From Agriotes lineatus (Eukaryota; Arthropoda; Insecta; Coleoptera; Elateridae), in contig OW679200.1 of assembly GCA_940337035.1 (NCBI GenBank), forward strand, positions 15,953,303 to 16,017,302: 64,000 bases of DNA. Reading direction: 5' to 3'. Under the pieces are notes generated by a model. It had not been told where the DNA came from. It did not search any database and worked only from the letters and a program-made list of their open reading frames with translations. Numbering within the stretch: position 1 is the stretch's first letter; every line of letters begins with the position of its first letter. The position numbers were made by a program, and so were the translations under genes. Below, piece by piece: positions 32,790 to 45,800 of the stretch.

Positions 32790-33060
32790 AAGTTTTTAAT
32801 AAATTGTAATTATGATAAGTTTTATCGGACTTTTTCCAATGTCTTTAGTGTTTATCACACGACGTTTCGGGAGGTTCTGATCTACTCCCGTCCTCAGGTG
32901 AATGAACTCGTGGTTAGTTCTTAAAAGGACTGATTTTTTGTACGTTTTATCACGTAAACTCGTGCCCACTCCGGTGTTTAACCAGGGACCGCTGATCGCT
33001 GTGACTACGAGTCTGACACTCTTACCACTAGTTCACCGGTGTGGTAATAGACCTCTGTCA
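32790..33060 (-). mobile_element. tRNA-Lys-derived SINE (copy 1)
   Basis: On the minus strand, AGTGGTAAGAGTG (33029-33017) resembles polymerase III box A, and GGTTAAACACC (32983-32973) is a box B variant. The anticodon arm is better preserved in the second copy. The body contains CTGAGGA...GAAACG (32897-32863), and an A-rich 3' part follows. The head is about 80 bp, as expected of a tRNA-derived SINE. Confidence 0.6.
32863..32897 (-). other. CTGAGGA-stem-GAAACG motif in the SINE body
   Basis: On the minus strand CTGAGGA is followed by one C, a 5-bp stem GGGAG / CTCCC and GAAACG. This is the same layout, including the extra nucleotide, as the motif at 1242-1270 in an otherwise unrelated repeat. 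The second SINE copy has a decayed version. Confidence 0.4.
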
Positions 33061-33440
33061 AAAAATGACATCATTCAGAGAATAAATTGCAATTAGATAA
33101 AATATAGAAAGAGCAACCTACGTTTATTATAGTAAAGCTTCATTAAATGATTATATTTTCTATTAGCTGGAGAGAGAAGCAATTTTATCATAAAATTCAA
33201 ACTGCTATGTGTTAGTGCTCAATTTTATTTATTTAAAATAAAAATTTAATATTTTACACATCTTATGAAATGCGATAAAATAGTATACGCAACACGTTAT
33301 AAAGGTGGTTTTACTGAACTCGTAGGGCAGCAATACTTGTTCAGTAAACCATCACTTTTCTAAACTTATTGCGTAATATGCTATTGTAGAACATGTAGCA
33401 AGCTCGTGAGTTAATTTTTGAACAAAATTAAGCAAGAAGA

Positions 33441-34965
33441 ATTTATTAAGAAGTTGTGTAAGGCATTAATTTCGTCCAATCTAACCTTAACAAGGTGAAA
33501 CATCTAATGTTATTTAAAATAATTTTTACAAGGCTAGGTATTATAAATGTAGGATTCCTGGCAAAAGCAGCTTGGAGAAAAATATGTATGTTTCTGTTAC
33601 AAGAAACCAATGACAATGTGTACGTACTTGAGGAATAATTTGATTTTTTGAAATCATCACTGAAGGACGTCAAAATTGTCATTAGTAATATGCAAGACAA
33701 ATTGTCGATAATTTTGTCGGCAAAATTAGAATCAATTTCTCCGTTAAATTGTCTAATTCGGCAGATAGTAGGCAAGGACTATGGAAATCCAGTCAATCCC
33801 TTCATGCGCGCCGCTAATTAGATGAGGAGGCAATTTGCCCTAATGCAAATTATTGATAATTTGCACTAGTGCAAAATTGTCGCATAATTTGTGTCTGATT
33901 CTATGAATCTCAAAACTTTTAAAGATTTGATTGGCTTAAAGCGTATGAGGGAAATAGTCAAGGGTAGGACCACAAGCAGTGGATATATTATTGACAAATA
34001 TTTTGTCGTTTCCATGTAAATTATTGAGTTTAAATTTGACGATACAAAATCACATTAAAAATTTCACGAGCCGAAGGCTGTGAAGTGAAATTTGCAGTAT
34101 AATCTATGAAAATGGCAAAATATTTAAAAAAACTATATATTCGCCTCGAGTGGTATTTGGGATAACTATTTAGCAATATTAACACATAATGATTCAATTT
34201 ATTGAAAAACATTCCAACATTTAATATAATTATTGTTTACACAGTTTGTTGGTGTTTAGTTTTACGTAACATAGCGATATCACTAAGGACAGAACATTGT
34301 CGCTAAGCGATATTTTGCAACAAGTTTATGAACTGGTACATTGCTTTCTGAATATTTTCCATGGTGTCCAATATTCAGTGATATACGGTTCCTATTGGTT
34401 GAAAGTAGCTGATCTCTGCAATATGATTGGTTTCTATATTATAGCGTTGATTAGTCATTAAAATAGGAGAAATCGGCAGTGAAGTAAACCATTGTTTTAC
34501 GCAATTTTGTAGTTGGCGGGGCAGTAAGTAAACGTCAACCGAAGTCAACATAAAACCTACAAAAGCTTCTTAAACAATTTTTTCTACGACCACCACTAAA
34601 ATTAGGCCTTTTAGCGCTAGCTTTTTTTCACGAAGAGTGACGTTTTATAATTTAGCGTGTTTAAAAGTGAGGTTATAAAACTACAATTTCGAACTGGAAG
34701 TGAGGTTGTAAAGTTATTCTAGTTACTTCTTGCGTTAGAGGTAAAGTGTTTTTTAAATAATTAAAGCGTTATGAAATGAATAAAGTCAGATGTGTACTAT
34801 TATAACCTTTGATAACTGACTTTGACAGTACTGGCAAACATTCACTTGCGCGTCAATGCCATCTCTTTATTATGACATAAATTATAACTGTCATAAATGC
34901 AAACCTTTCTTAAATCGACATTTATGAATTAATAACAAAAAATGTAAGGTCTTAGAAAAATATTG
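33441..34965. other. AT-rich sequence, no gene seen
   Basis: A 109-codon minus-strand open frame (33446-33775) has low-complexity composition and no motif. A short hairpin (AAATTTCAC...GTGAAATTT) is at about 34059-34092. Nothing else could be assigned. Confidence 0.3.
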
Positions 34966-35090
34966 TATGCAAACTCGTGCTAAAAGTGTTATTCCACTCG
35001 ACATGTAATGAAACTCAGCCTTCGGCTTCGTTTCATAATTTTCATGTCTCGTGCATAAACATCAACTTTTAGCACTTTTTGCATAAATAG
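34966..35090. repeat. Fold-back palindrome of about 125 bp
   Basis: TATGCAAACTCGTGCTAAAAGTG at the left is answered by an inverse CTTTTAGCACTTTTTGCATA at the right. The centre GCCTTCGGC is itself a tight hairpin. The structure resembles the palindrome at 60285-60408 in its ACTCGTG/CTCGTGC words and TTCG-containing centre. Confidence 0.65.
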
Positions 35091-35574
35091 CTATTAATTC
35101 CGCAACTTCTCGATTTAAAAAAACCATAATGTACACCTCGTTACTTCAGTTTCGTTTTGTCCTTCATGCGGTTTATTTGCCTTGGCCCTACGGGCCTCTG
35201 CAGCTAAATCCGATTCATTGTAAAAAGTTAAACTTGAGTGTCTTGGTATACAAATTACTATTATTTCAATGTAGGTGAAAGCAACTACAAATGAGGTCGC
35301 TATATTGCACATTTGTTAGTAGGGATTGTACACGATAGCACTTTAGAAAATCATACACAATTGCTTCTAAACAAATTTAAAAAATTGGTATTTGCCTAAC
35401 CTAACAATTTTTCGACTTCTGCAAAATTGTTTTTCTTTTTAAGCGGAAATGCACCTTGTGAGAAAATTGTACTTATGTTCTTCGAGCTTATATTAAAACC
35501 AAGACAAAATATATTTTTCACAATAACATGATTCATACAACTTGTTCAGCTCACGAACTAAATGGTGTAACCGA

Positions 35575-36240
35575 AGATATTAAAAATTCATTTTCTGTTG
35601 TCTACGATTTAATTAGCACTTAATGTAAATAAATATCCTTAAGGGCTCTTCTGAGGCTCCAAGTTTTTAAGCAGCGCCTTCCTAATGTTCCGTTGTTTCC
35701 TAAACCCATAAAATTACGTGGAACATGGAGAGATTGCCATTTTATTGAGATCACCAATTCCAACACTGTTTTGAATTACGTGAAAAGATCATGAAATCTG
35801 CAGCATTGCCACAGAGTCTTGTACGTATTTATTTAAATTATAGCTTCATTTCAAACTCCATTTATAAATAGACACATTAGGGATGTCTAAGGATCAATTG
35901 AAACAGTACAAGCGTTTAATATACCTAGTATCAAAAAATTTACGTCAAAGTGGGTGATTCTCTTTCTAAAATATTTAAAACTGTAAAAATAGTTAAAATT
36001 GAAAAATATTGATGAAGTTCTTAGTGGCGAAATAGCTAATGATAAGTTCAATCTTAATTTAAAACTTCATTAAAGTTTCAGAATGCACCAGTAACCTCCG
36101 TAGATGTAGAACGAAGTTTTTTCAATTTCTAGGTTGCTGACAGAAGATGGACTGTCATTTTAGAAATTTCAGGAAGACACCGATATAATAATTCTGTTAG
36201 AAATATGTAGTAAAATAGCAGCAATCGCGTTAGCTACTGG
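35575..36240 (+). pseudogene. hAT-like transposase C-terminal relic
   Basis: Readable pieces include SALPQSLVRIYLNYSFISNS near 35790-35865 and QNAPVTSVDVERSF near 36085-36125. (A/V)P(V/L)TSVDVERSFS is the hAT C-terminal dimerisation motif, and LP.SL...LNYSFIS.(T/S)I is typical of the region just before it in arthropod hAT-like proteins. Multiple stops and frame changes intervene. It lies between the orphan flank and the first exon of copy B. Confidence 0.55.
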
Positions 36241-36683
36241 TTTTTTTGATATACATAAGCCACTGTCTACTAAATAACTTGCTCTTGACGCAAATGTTTA
36301 TTTGCATTCAGTTTTATTAATTCTTTTTAATGTTAAGGTGAAATTTATAATTCGTCAGAGATACTGACCTTTAAACGGACAAAAACTGCAACCACATTAA
36401 AATCACCAAAATTTATTTATATTCCTTAGCCTTAGGCTATTCTTTAGTCATTGCGTAACTAAACTGCGTCAGTATCAAGAGAATGCCGAACAAATAGTAG
36501 TCATAGAATTCCTGCTCACGGAAAGTCAGTTTTCGGTCTGCAATAAACTGAGTGACTGTAATATCAACTTCGTTTACAAGTGGAATAATAACAACCAAAC
36601 CAGTTTTCGAAATAAGAAGCTTTAACTTCTTTGTAGTCACTCGTTAAACCTAGCTTGCGACCGTCGTTGTTCATTCAGTGAAA

Positions 36684-36822
36684 ATGAAAATCCGAAAATT
36701 AACAAAAGAGCTGCAAAGAAAAGCCGAAGAAGAGCTCAACGAAGTTCCAGGAAGGATGGAAGAAGACGTGCAACATATCCGAGAATGGCTTCATGGACAA
36801 CCACATCTCTGCTTTCCTGATG
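36684..36822 (+). CDS. CRAL-TRIO copy B, exon 1 (start codon)
   Basis: ATG at 36684 opens 46 codons plus one base, followed by donor GTAACT. The phase fits exon 2 only when spliced across the 12-kb intron. The content (EEELNEV, EEDVQHIREWL) is the conserved N-terminus of this family, which supports this start. Confidence 0.82.
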
Positions 36823-39800
36823 GTAACTTTGTAATTTTAATTCGTTTCGTTTATTAACGTACTTATTACTGATGATTAGCATTGCATTTGTGCTTTATGT
36901 GAGATTTAAATAGAGTAAAGTAAAGGTCTGCTATTATTTTATAAAACTCGCTGTTTAGGCATCTACCCAGTCAATGTCCATTTAAAAAATCATTTGTATT
37001 AATTTTGTGTGTTTTAAACTGTCCTATCAGCTTTCGTGTGGTGTTCCTTCTAGAATTATCATTTTTGTGCCGCGTATTTAAATAAAACAAAGTACATAAA
37101 CGTTAAATACGAGTACCTATATTTATTGCAGAATTCACTACATAAGTACTTACGTATACTTTTGTACTTCTTACAATTCGGAAACCATGATCTTCTCAAT
37201 AGTGTCCAATAGTTTGATTTTGAAAGATCCATGTCCCTTCAAACTAAAATAAACCTTCTAGTTTTATACATATTTAACTAGAAATTTTAAAAATGAGTTG
37301 CTTTAAAGACAATATTTATTGGCATTGAAAAACTAAATGATATTTTAATTTACGTTTTTCAAACATTCTGTATATTACATTGTTACAACAGTAACTTTGT
37401 CAAAATTGTCAATATTTAGTACGGGTAAAGTAGAGCAAGAGCGGGGTCAGAAAAAGACAACCTCGTTTGTAGCTTTGTCCTGGCAATAGAATTACAGATC
37501 CCAAGAGTCTCCAGAATTTTAGGACGTAAAACACTGTTTATTGAGAGGGGGGGGGAGGTTGGAGGATTTAAAACACTGACATTTTATGAAATCAGTCGAG
37601 TAAGGTGTTTTGAGCTGAAACTAATGGAGTAACTTTCATGTCGATTGAATCACTCCTTAGCGAGATATGATAGGTTTTTTTGGGAAAACACACAGATATC
37701 ATGGAAATGCTGTTACGTAATTTTCCATAATCTCTAGCTAATTCACAGAAAAAAAAACAATTGATCTAGATGCTAACGACTGCACTTCAGAGAAATGATT
37801 TTGATGTGAAACACTCTAATGGTGATGCAGATTCACACACTGTTCAAACAGCGGTAGAGGAATCTGAAAACTGTCTGCCTACTACTGTCAGTCAAGATGT
37901 TGGTATCACGGTAGTTATAACTGCGTTTGCTGTAGCAGCAAGACCTATACTTGTGAAGCCAGAAATAAGACAAGTTAAGAGAAAAGTATTTGCCTCACAT
38001 AACCTACGGCAGCAGTACTTTGAAGTGAAATACCTTATCTTAGTCAATGCGTTCAGCGCTTACGATATTACCATCGCCATCCATGGAAAAGGTAAAAAAC
38101 AACTTATGAAGTTAATAGAAACTGAAAGTGCCTTGCTGGAATACGTTAGAACATTTAACAAACTGAATGCCACCACGGATGAAGTCTGCTTCTCTTCTTG
38201 TATGGTGCAAAGGGTGGTAGCCTCGCCCTTGATGAACTACGATTTATTTCAAAGAAAGCTGAAAAAACAACCAAACTGGAATCCCATCCTCCCACTTCTG
38301 CTAGTGCAGCACAGCATTCATTCAGAAAGTACTACCAAGTGGAACAGTGGCTCGGTAACATATTAGTTTCAGAAGATTGGGGTTGCATTGTCAGTGAACT
38401 GCAACCTGTCCAAACAGTTTTAGATCCTGCTCCTGGCGCAATTTTCAAATTGGTTTCTTGTACATGCAATGTGCAAAAATGCAGTTGGTTCAAAAGTGGT
38501 ATCAGATATACAACAATCTGCAAAACCTGCGAAGGCGCCTGATGAGAATGCAAATCTCTTAGACTCTGAAGACTCTGACGAGGTTGAAGATGAACCCTTT
38601 GATGGAAGCATGGACGAAGTAGATGATTCGAGTGATAATAAAGAGGATGACTAAGCGTTAATGGTATTGGTAAACAAATTGAGTTAATTAGGTAACATTC
38701 ATTGTATAATTTCTGCGTTTTTCTCTATGAAACCTATATTATCCTGATCAGAAATTATTCAATCCACCTGAAATTGTTTTCATTCGATTCAGATTGCAAA
38801 GATACGTAGGAAATGACATCTCACTCGACTTATTTATTAAATTTCGATCCTTGAAATTCAACACCCTCTGCCTCCCCCCCTCCCCAAACGTCGTTCGACC
38901 ACCTAAATGTTTGGGGTGTCTTTTGATATTCAAACCTACTGGCCAGACGAAGTTATAGATAAGGATTCATGACTGAACGAATTTATCACTTTTCAAACTC
39001 CTACTTACCCGTACTTATTAGTAACAGGTTTCGAATGCGGTCACTTTTTTGGTGGAGAATTTAAAAGTTGGTCAGTTTTATTAATGCGTTTTAAGAAGAC
39101 AAACGTCAATGCAGCATTAAATGCCACAGAGGTCTAACTTTGGCATAGCAAACCAGGAGCGCAAACATATCTTTCAAAAATACCTATTTTTAACAATGTA
39201 ATTGCGTTTTGATATGTTTTTTCACGTTTATAGTAGTACGATGACGTGTTATTGAAAGTTTGTTAGAAGAACTATCTATAAACGTTTAACTGTTTAATTA
39301 TCTTTTACCTCCTTTATTCTTCGGTGTGCTGGACGAATCATACGACACGTACAAGTGCATCTGATTTGCATTAGAATCCTTAGCCTTGAAACACAAACGC
39401 ATTAAACAATCTTAGATTAATATTGATTCATTATTTCAAACCTTTTCTTCACTTACACAACATTTTACAGAGTTGGTGAAAATAAATGAACAATGAATCG
39501 TTGACCTAGTTAGATACGATAACTGCTAATTGAAATTACCTGCACAAATAAATGTTTTTTACAGTTCGTTTACTTGTTTCGAACATACATTTTGCTGAGC
39601 GGCGTTGTGTAACTGTTAGCCAAAGCGTCGTACTAACTAAATATGCTGACTCGTTAATGCAGCACATTCTTGTGGATTGTCGACCGAATAAATTGCTTTA
39701 GACTTTTGAACCAAGTTTTTAAACACACATTCTGAAACAGATTTATAATTTCAAAGCGAATTGTTAGCTAATGTCTGAAAGGGTGAAATAATGGTAAAAC

Positions 39801-42800
39801 CATTATGGAGAAAACATTTATACAGTGTGTCCCAGGATTGATGTTACAAGAGGTGAGATGGACTAAAAATTTTTGAATTTTATTTTAAGATTATGGGATT
39901 AGGTCCTGCTTGGTCTGAAGAGAATTTTAAGAATATTTTCAGTTTTTGGAAAAACAAGTCGGCCTTGACAGAGAAGCGAAAACTATTTTCTTTTTAGGTA
40001 AACTACCCTTTCTGTATATGATACTGCAAAATGTTACCAAGAAAATTTGTCCTGAATCATATATGATGGCCCTATACAAAATTTCAGGAAGATCTACCTA
40101 CTCAGATTAAACTGTTAAAATTGTATTTATTAAAAATGACGGTTTGATCTAAGTAAGCAGAACTTTTGTATAGGGCCATAATTCTTCATTCTCAACAACT
40201 TTTTCTTAGTAACATGTTCCGTATTATGAACAAAAAGGGTAGTTTACCGGAAATAAAAGACAATTTATTTTGTTTAAACTAAAAATAAAGGTTTATTTTA
40301 AGGAGGTAGATCTTCCTAAAATGTTATATAGGGCCATAATTTATCATTATGAACAACTTTTTTTAGTAAAATTTTGCCTTATCATGAACAGAAAGGGTAG
40401 TTTACCATAAAAGTAAATAGTTTTCGCTTCACTCACGTCAAGGCCGACTTGCTTTTTCGAAAACTGAAAATATTCTTATAATTCTCTTCAGACCAAGCAG
40501 CACCTAATCCCACAATCTTAAAATAGAATTCTAAAATGTTTAGGCCATCTCACCTCTTGTAGCATCAATCCTAGGATACACTGTATATTGCGAGTTAGTT
40601 AAGTAGTGTATATATCTCGATGAGGACATATATTTAATTGAATTTTAGGAAACGTTGAATTTTGTAAATATATACAAAAAAAGTTTATTCGTTTGTTACA
40701 GTAAAATGAAATTATTTTGAAAACGTTAACCAAATAGTTTCAAACAACGACAATATTGAATGTAAAAAATGAAATATTTTCAATTATTTCATGAAAATTA
40801 AACATCGGTACCTGAAAAATACAGAGTATGTTGTCTTTAAATCAGAAACGTCAGCTACTTCAACATTTTGATATAATATTATGAAGCGACCCGGAAATTG
40901 GTATTTTTCTAGTACCTTATAAAGCCAAAGAGGGTGTCATCGAGAGTGTGAAGAAAATTTTAATGGTGGATATCTTACATCACGTAAGAAGAATAGTTTA
41001 TAAAAATATATGTCCGGAAATGCGTTTTATGAGAGCGACAGTTTCGAGAAGGTTAAATGGAAAAAACCTTGTGATGAGTATATTACGGTTCTGAAGTAGA
41101 AAATTTTAAGCTTTATGTTGGCTTTTCTCGAAAGCTAATGATATCAGTTATTTCAAATAACCCCACCATTTTTATGTAAAGAGTCTAACCTTTTCGAGTA
41201 CCTCACCAGAATTGACTAAAATTTTGAACCCTTCTAAACATACACGATTGTTTTCAATCGCATTTAGTTCAGCATAGAAAATTCGAGTAGATATGCCAAA
41301 AGTCGCAGTTGTTTGAATTGGATTGGGTTAGTAATGAGTAGTTATTAATGAAAAGTAGTTTACGAGCATAGTAGCATCATTGGTAATAGTAATTGGTGCC
41401 CACCTATGGTCAGATAATTCTACGAAAAACTTTCCAATTTGCTTGGTCGAATTTAAATTTAGGTTTTCGGTTGACTTTAGGTGTTATTGCGTTCGGTGGT
41501 TGCTGTCGTGGAGATAGTTCATTACTTCCCAGTTTTGTTTTGGGATCACTGAGAGTCAAGTCGATGATTGACGAGGTGCACGTCTGCACGTATCTGAATA
41601 GAAATATGTAGGGTTTCCGTTGTTTAAAAGGATTATATCGCCACGGTCTATGCTTTTCCCGAGTATACGTCCTTTTGGGTTGGTAAGATAGATTCCCACG
41701 TAATGTTGTGGCTATTGAAATCTCCGCATATTATAAACGGTGAAGGTAATTGTTCAAACATGTCTTCCAGTTGGTGTTTGGAGATAACTTTATTTGGTGA
41801 TATGTAGATGTTACAGATTGTCATTTTTGTGTGTTTAGGTTTATCTTTAGCATCGTCGGTTCTATGTCAGCTATGAAAGGTATTTTTTTTGCATTTATAA
41901 CACCCCGTGTGCCTCTGTCTGTCTATCTTTTCGATAGATTTCGTAGCCTTCCATTTGAATTGTATATGATGGTTTCCTGCATGCATAGTTCTTATGTTGT
42001 CATTAGTATTATGACTTATTTTATGTGAGACGGGTGTGCGTTCAAATTCCATTGAATGATAGTTGTGGTCGGCATATGTTGCATAGTATAAGTTAAGTTG
42101 CCTACGAAGTTAAAATTCGAAATCCGTATTTTCTGTTTCCACATTGGTTTTTTCCTGGTACTGTTGGTACTTTTTTTTTCTAGTTATTCTGGATTTGAGC
42201 TCTCAATTTTAGGTATCTACTGTGCAACATAGGTATTAAAGATTGGGTGTTGTGTGTATAATTTATTGTTAGCGTTAAGGGGTCTGGGTGTCCATAGGCA
42301 TTTTCTAGGATTTTTTGGAGATTTTCGTAGCTTATAGGGTAGACTTGTGTATTTATTGCTATTATTTCTTCAACTATTTGTAGTTGTTTCCCTATATTAG
42401 GTGTGTCTGATTCGGATGCAATAGTGACTTGACTTTTGGTTCCTTTTTGTCCCGAGGGTGCAATGTAAACTGTTTCAACGAATGTTGGTGTGGGTTAGAA
42501 GCTTCAGTGTTTTCTATTTCAAGGTTTGGCGTTTTTTTTTGGTGTGGGTTGTTTTTCGTGGGTTATGGTCTGGAGCAGCAGGGGATAGTTTTATTTCTCA
42601 TTAGTGAATGCAGCAGGTGAGTTTCTAGTTTGAACCTCGTTTGGTTTGGGTATTGGATTGCTTTGTAGCCCTCTTTGCGACATATGTTGTATCACCCTTA
42701 AATGAGGGGTAGGCACGGCCTTAGGTAGCTCTAACTTTTCGGGGAAAATATTGTGTGAGTAAGGACTAGCAGTGATCCATAAAGTTAAATACAATCTTCA

Positions 42801-45800
42801 TGAAGCAACAAAATTTTGGACGCCTGTCGTTAAACACAACAACCTAAAAAGATCACTAGCAGGTTCATGAAAGATCGTAGTACAGTACAAAGAAAATATA
42901 AACCGGGAACAGTTAATAGAATTTCATATTCAACAACATTCTAACAAATATCCAGCATAAATAAAGCCGGAGGTTCAACTAGGCCTAGAATGAGTAATTA
43001 ACAAATAATTGAATTTGGCGTCCCCCAAATCGAAACATGCAAATATATCGCTTCGACTGCGGGTGTCGTAACCATGGCCATCGCCGTTTTTTCTGTAATT
43101 ACCATAATGTTCGTTTATGTGTAATAGATTACGATATAGAACTGTTGACGGTAGCGTTAATATATTATATTTTTTGAACAATGGTTTACAACTGTCTAAC
43201 TGACTCGCCCCCGTCAACACACTCAAGGCTCTTTTTTGTACAATGATTTTTTTTAAATATGTGTAGAGGTACCCCAGTTTATCAGACCGTACGTCATTAC
43301 ACTATGAAATAATGCGTTGTAGGCAATAATTGCAGCATCTAAGCGAACTCCATTTTTTATTTGTGTAATTACATATAAGCCGTTCACGACCTTTTTGGGA
43401 CAGAGTTGGCTATGATTTTTTCTTTTCATGTTGGACTAACTGATTCGATGATGTAGCGGATGCAACTTTTTTTTCCGTCAGTGTCTGTTCGACATTTTCT
43501 TGCCACCACATTGCCAGAGTTATTATTTTAATATACGTAAGAAAATAAATGATTTTAGTTTCCGTCAAAGGAAAAGTCAAAATGCCCAAAATAATTTTGT
43601 TACAACAAAAAATTTCCATTAAACAATGCTACTCCAAATTTAAAAGAACGCGAGTTGATGTGGAGACTAGAGAATATCCGGCAACAATGTACCTATTCAG
43701 AAAATATAACCTTAAACTGAAAACAGCCTAACCTAACACAAAAAGTGTCAATTTCCATGACGGAGTTTTGTTGCAACAGAAGTTCTGCCAACAAAATTTC
43801 TAGATGGTCATAGCCTCACCTGACCCAAAAAGATCGTGAACGGCTTATAGACCGTTCTTGATAACTTAATTGAAAGATTGTCAACACGTGCTTGCCAAGT
43901 TAGTATGTTATCTAAGGTAAGGCCTAAACATTTACGGTTTCACAGTTATTTTGTTTATTTGAGAATAGTAAAGTGGTAGTATTATTTTGGTTTAAACAAA
44001 GCTTATTTGCCTTGAACCTATCGGAGGCTTGGTTAATAATGTTGGTTTATAATTGATTGACTAAAGTTTCATCTTCTATGTTGTTGCAACTCCAAAATTT
44101 CCTTACTGATTTTTCTTTCTTTAATTTTATGATTTTTTGTTCGTATTCGTATTTTTTTGTTTAAATTCAGCCAACAGAAGATCATTATTTTTATAAGTTC
44201 AACTTCAAAATATTTCCAAGATGATTTATTTCTTTCGTGGCCGAAACTATTTTTGGATTAATAAATATAGAGGCATTTTTACATTTGTATTTATTTTAAT
44301 GGTAGGAAAAATAAATCGTGATAAAAATTTGAAAACACTTTTCATTAACTGTACAATTTGGGTCAGACTCTCTATATAATTCTATCCAATCTTCAGATAA
44401 GAGGTAATTTGAAAATTTTATTCTATTTTTAGAACTTTTATTTGGTGCGGTTTTAAAACAGAGGTCGCCCGTTTTTTAATATTGTTAAATCTAATTAGTT
44501 GAGATTTATAATCAGATATTTGAAATTCAGCCGCAGTTGCAAGTTGTGTTTCAAAATTTGTGAAGATGTTGTCGATACACGAATTTTTTGTACTCTAGCA
44601 AAGTCGGTGATAATTTTTTGTAATCCAAATGAATGGAATATGTTAGTAATTTCGATGCTTTCCTTAGATTTTCCTATGATTTATATTAAAATAGCCACCA
44701 AACACTAGTTTACGATTTTTAAAGTTTTTAGATGTTAACTCAAGAGCCCTAGAACGATTATTTTTAAAGATATCGATATTATCACTTGGAGAACGATATA
44801 AAGCCACCGCAACACAGTTAAAATCAGTAAGTTTAATGCCAGTACATTCAAAATGTTTTTCACTAATAAATCCATTAATAAAATTTATTGATTTACGTAC
44901 TTTTGGCGTTGATTGTAAGTATATAGAGTAAATGAACATGAATTTACGGCAAGTTTGATTTTTATTTATGTCTTTATGAAAATGTTTTGCGTTTTACGGA
45001 TTTACGCCAATAGCTGTAGGTTTTTGACTTGGACCGTCTTGAACCAGTGACGCTTCTGAACAATCCACTCCCTCCTGTTCAAGATCTACTAACTGAAAAA
45101 ACTTTGCTACACCACAAGACAATTTCTGAACCACCCTGTCCTATTTTATTAACGTTATTTAATATTCAACTAATATTTTCGTATATATTCGTATAACCTT
45201 GTGTAGCAACTTATTACCAAAGCGCAACTTGCAAAGCTACAGATAGCAGGTAAAAATATTTAACGTTGTACCATTTAAAGTATTGGGTTTTAATGGTGGA
45301 CATGACATTTAAATATAGAACTGAAAGTTGTTCATTCTAAAAAGCTCTTGAATACTTTAAAAACAAATGTGGCACAATTATGGAATAAATGTTAGGAGCT
45401 TTAGAAACAGTTTTTACTCTGGAATGCATAAGTAGAATATAGTTTCTTTTAGTTACCTGCATACTGCATCGTCACCGATTCAAGTTACTTCGTCCCCGGC
45501 CTAGCTTACGTCCTTAGCACATCTAACGGCAATAGCAATACTTTACAACTTCTTTTTGTCTTTATTTGTTTAGCTTTCGGATGACCAGTCACCCCACCGC
45601 TTGTTTTTCTGTCATACTTCCTTGAGTTTGCGAAATTGCAGTTTGGTGATTTTTTAGCTGTTTTTCACCTTCCTATTCATTTTAGTAAACTTCATTATTC
45701 TCAAAATCAAGGCACTTAGTTGAAAAAAAACATTTGGATTGGGGTGAGTTAGTAACCCCAAGTGGCCTTCAATGCTATATTTTTTTTGCTGATAGAGACT

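Larger units (their letters stand above)
31799..33440. repeat. Paralogous CRAL-TRIO 3'-flank block, part 2 (copy D)
   Basis: It matches 58166-59565 and, after a gap of extra sequence in the other copy, 60415-60625. Inside, at 32270-32405, is a relatively GC-rich coding-like piece (LDLEGSLYEFAFRGEILPEL, EIKVQQLEEALFVVQK) followed by AGTAAGTA. The paralogue carries the same piece with a one-base deletion. I cannot name it. The block also contains the SINE at 32790-33060 and a short TTTACTGAAC/GTTCAGTAAA inverted repeat at 33310-33350. Confidence 0.7.

Noticed and set aside
33446..33775. 109-codon minus-strand open frame
   Set aside because: Serine/isoleucine-rich translation of AT-rich DNA with no motif. 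It does not extend across the paralogous boundary.
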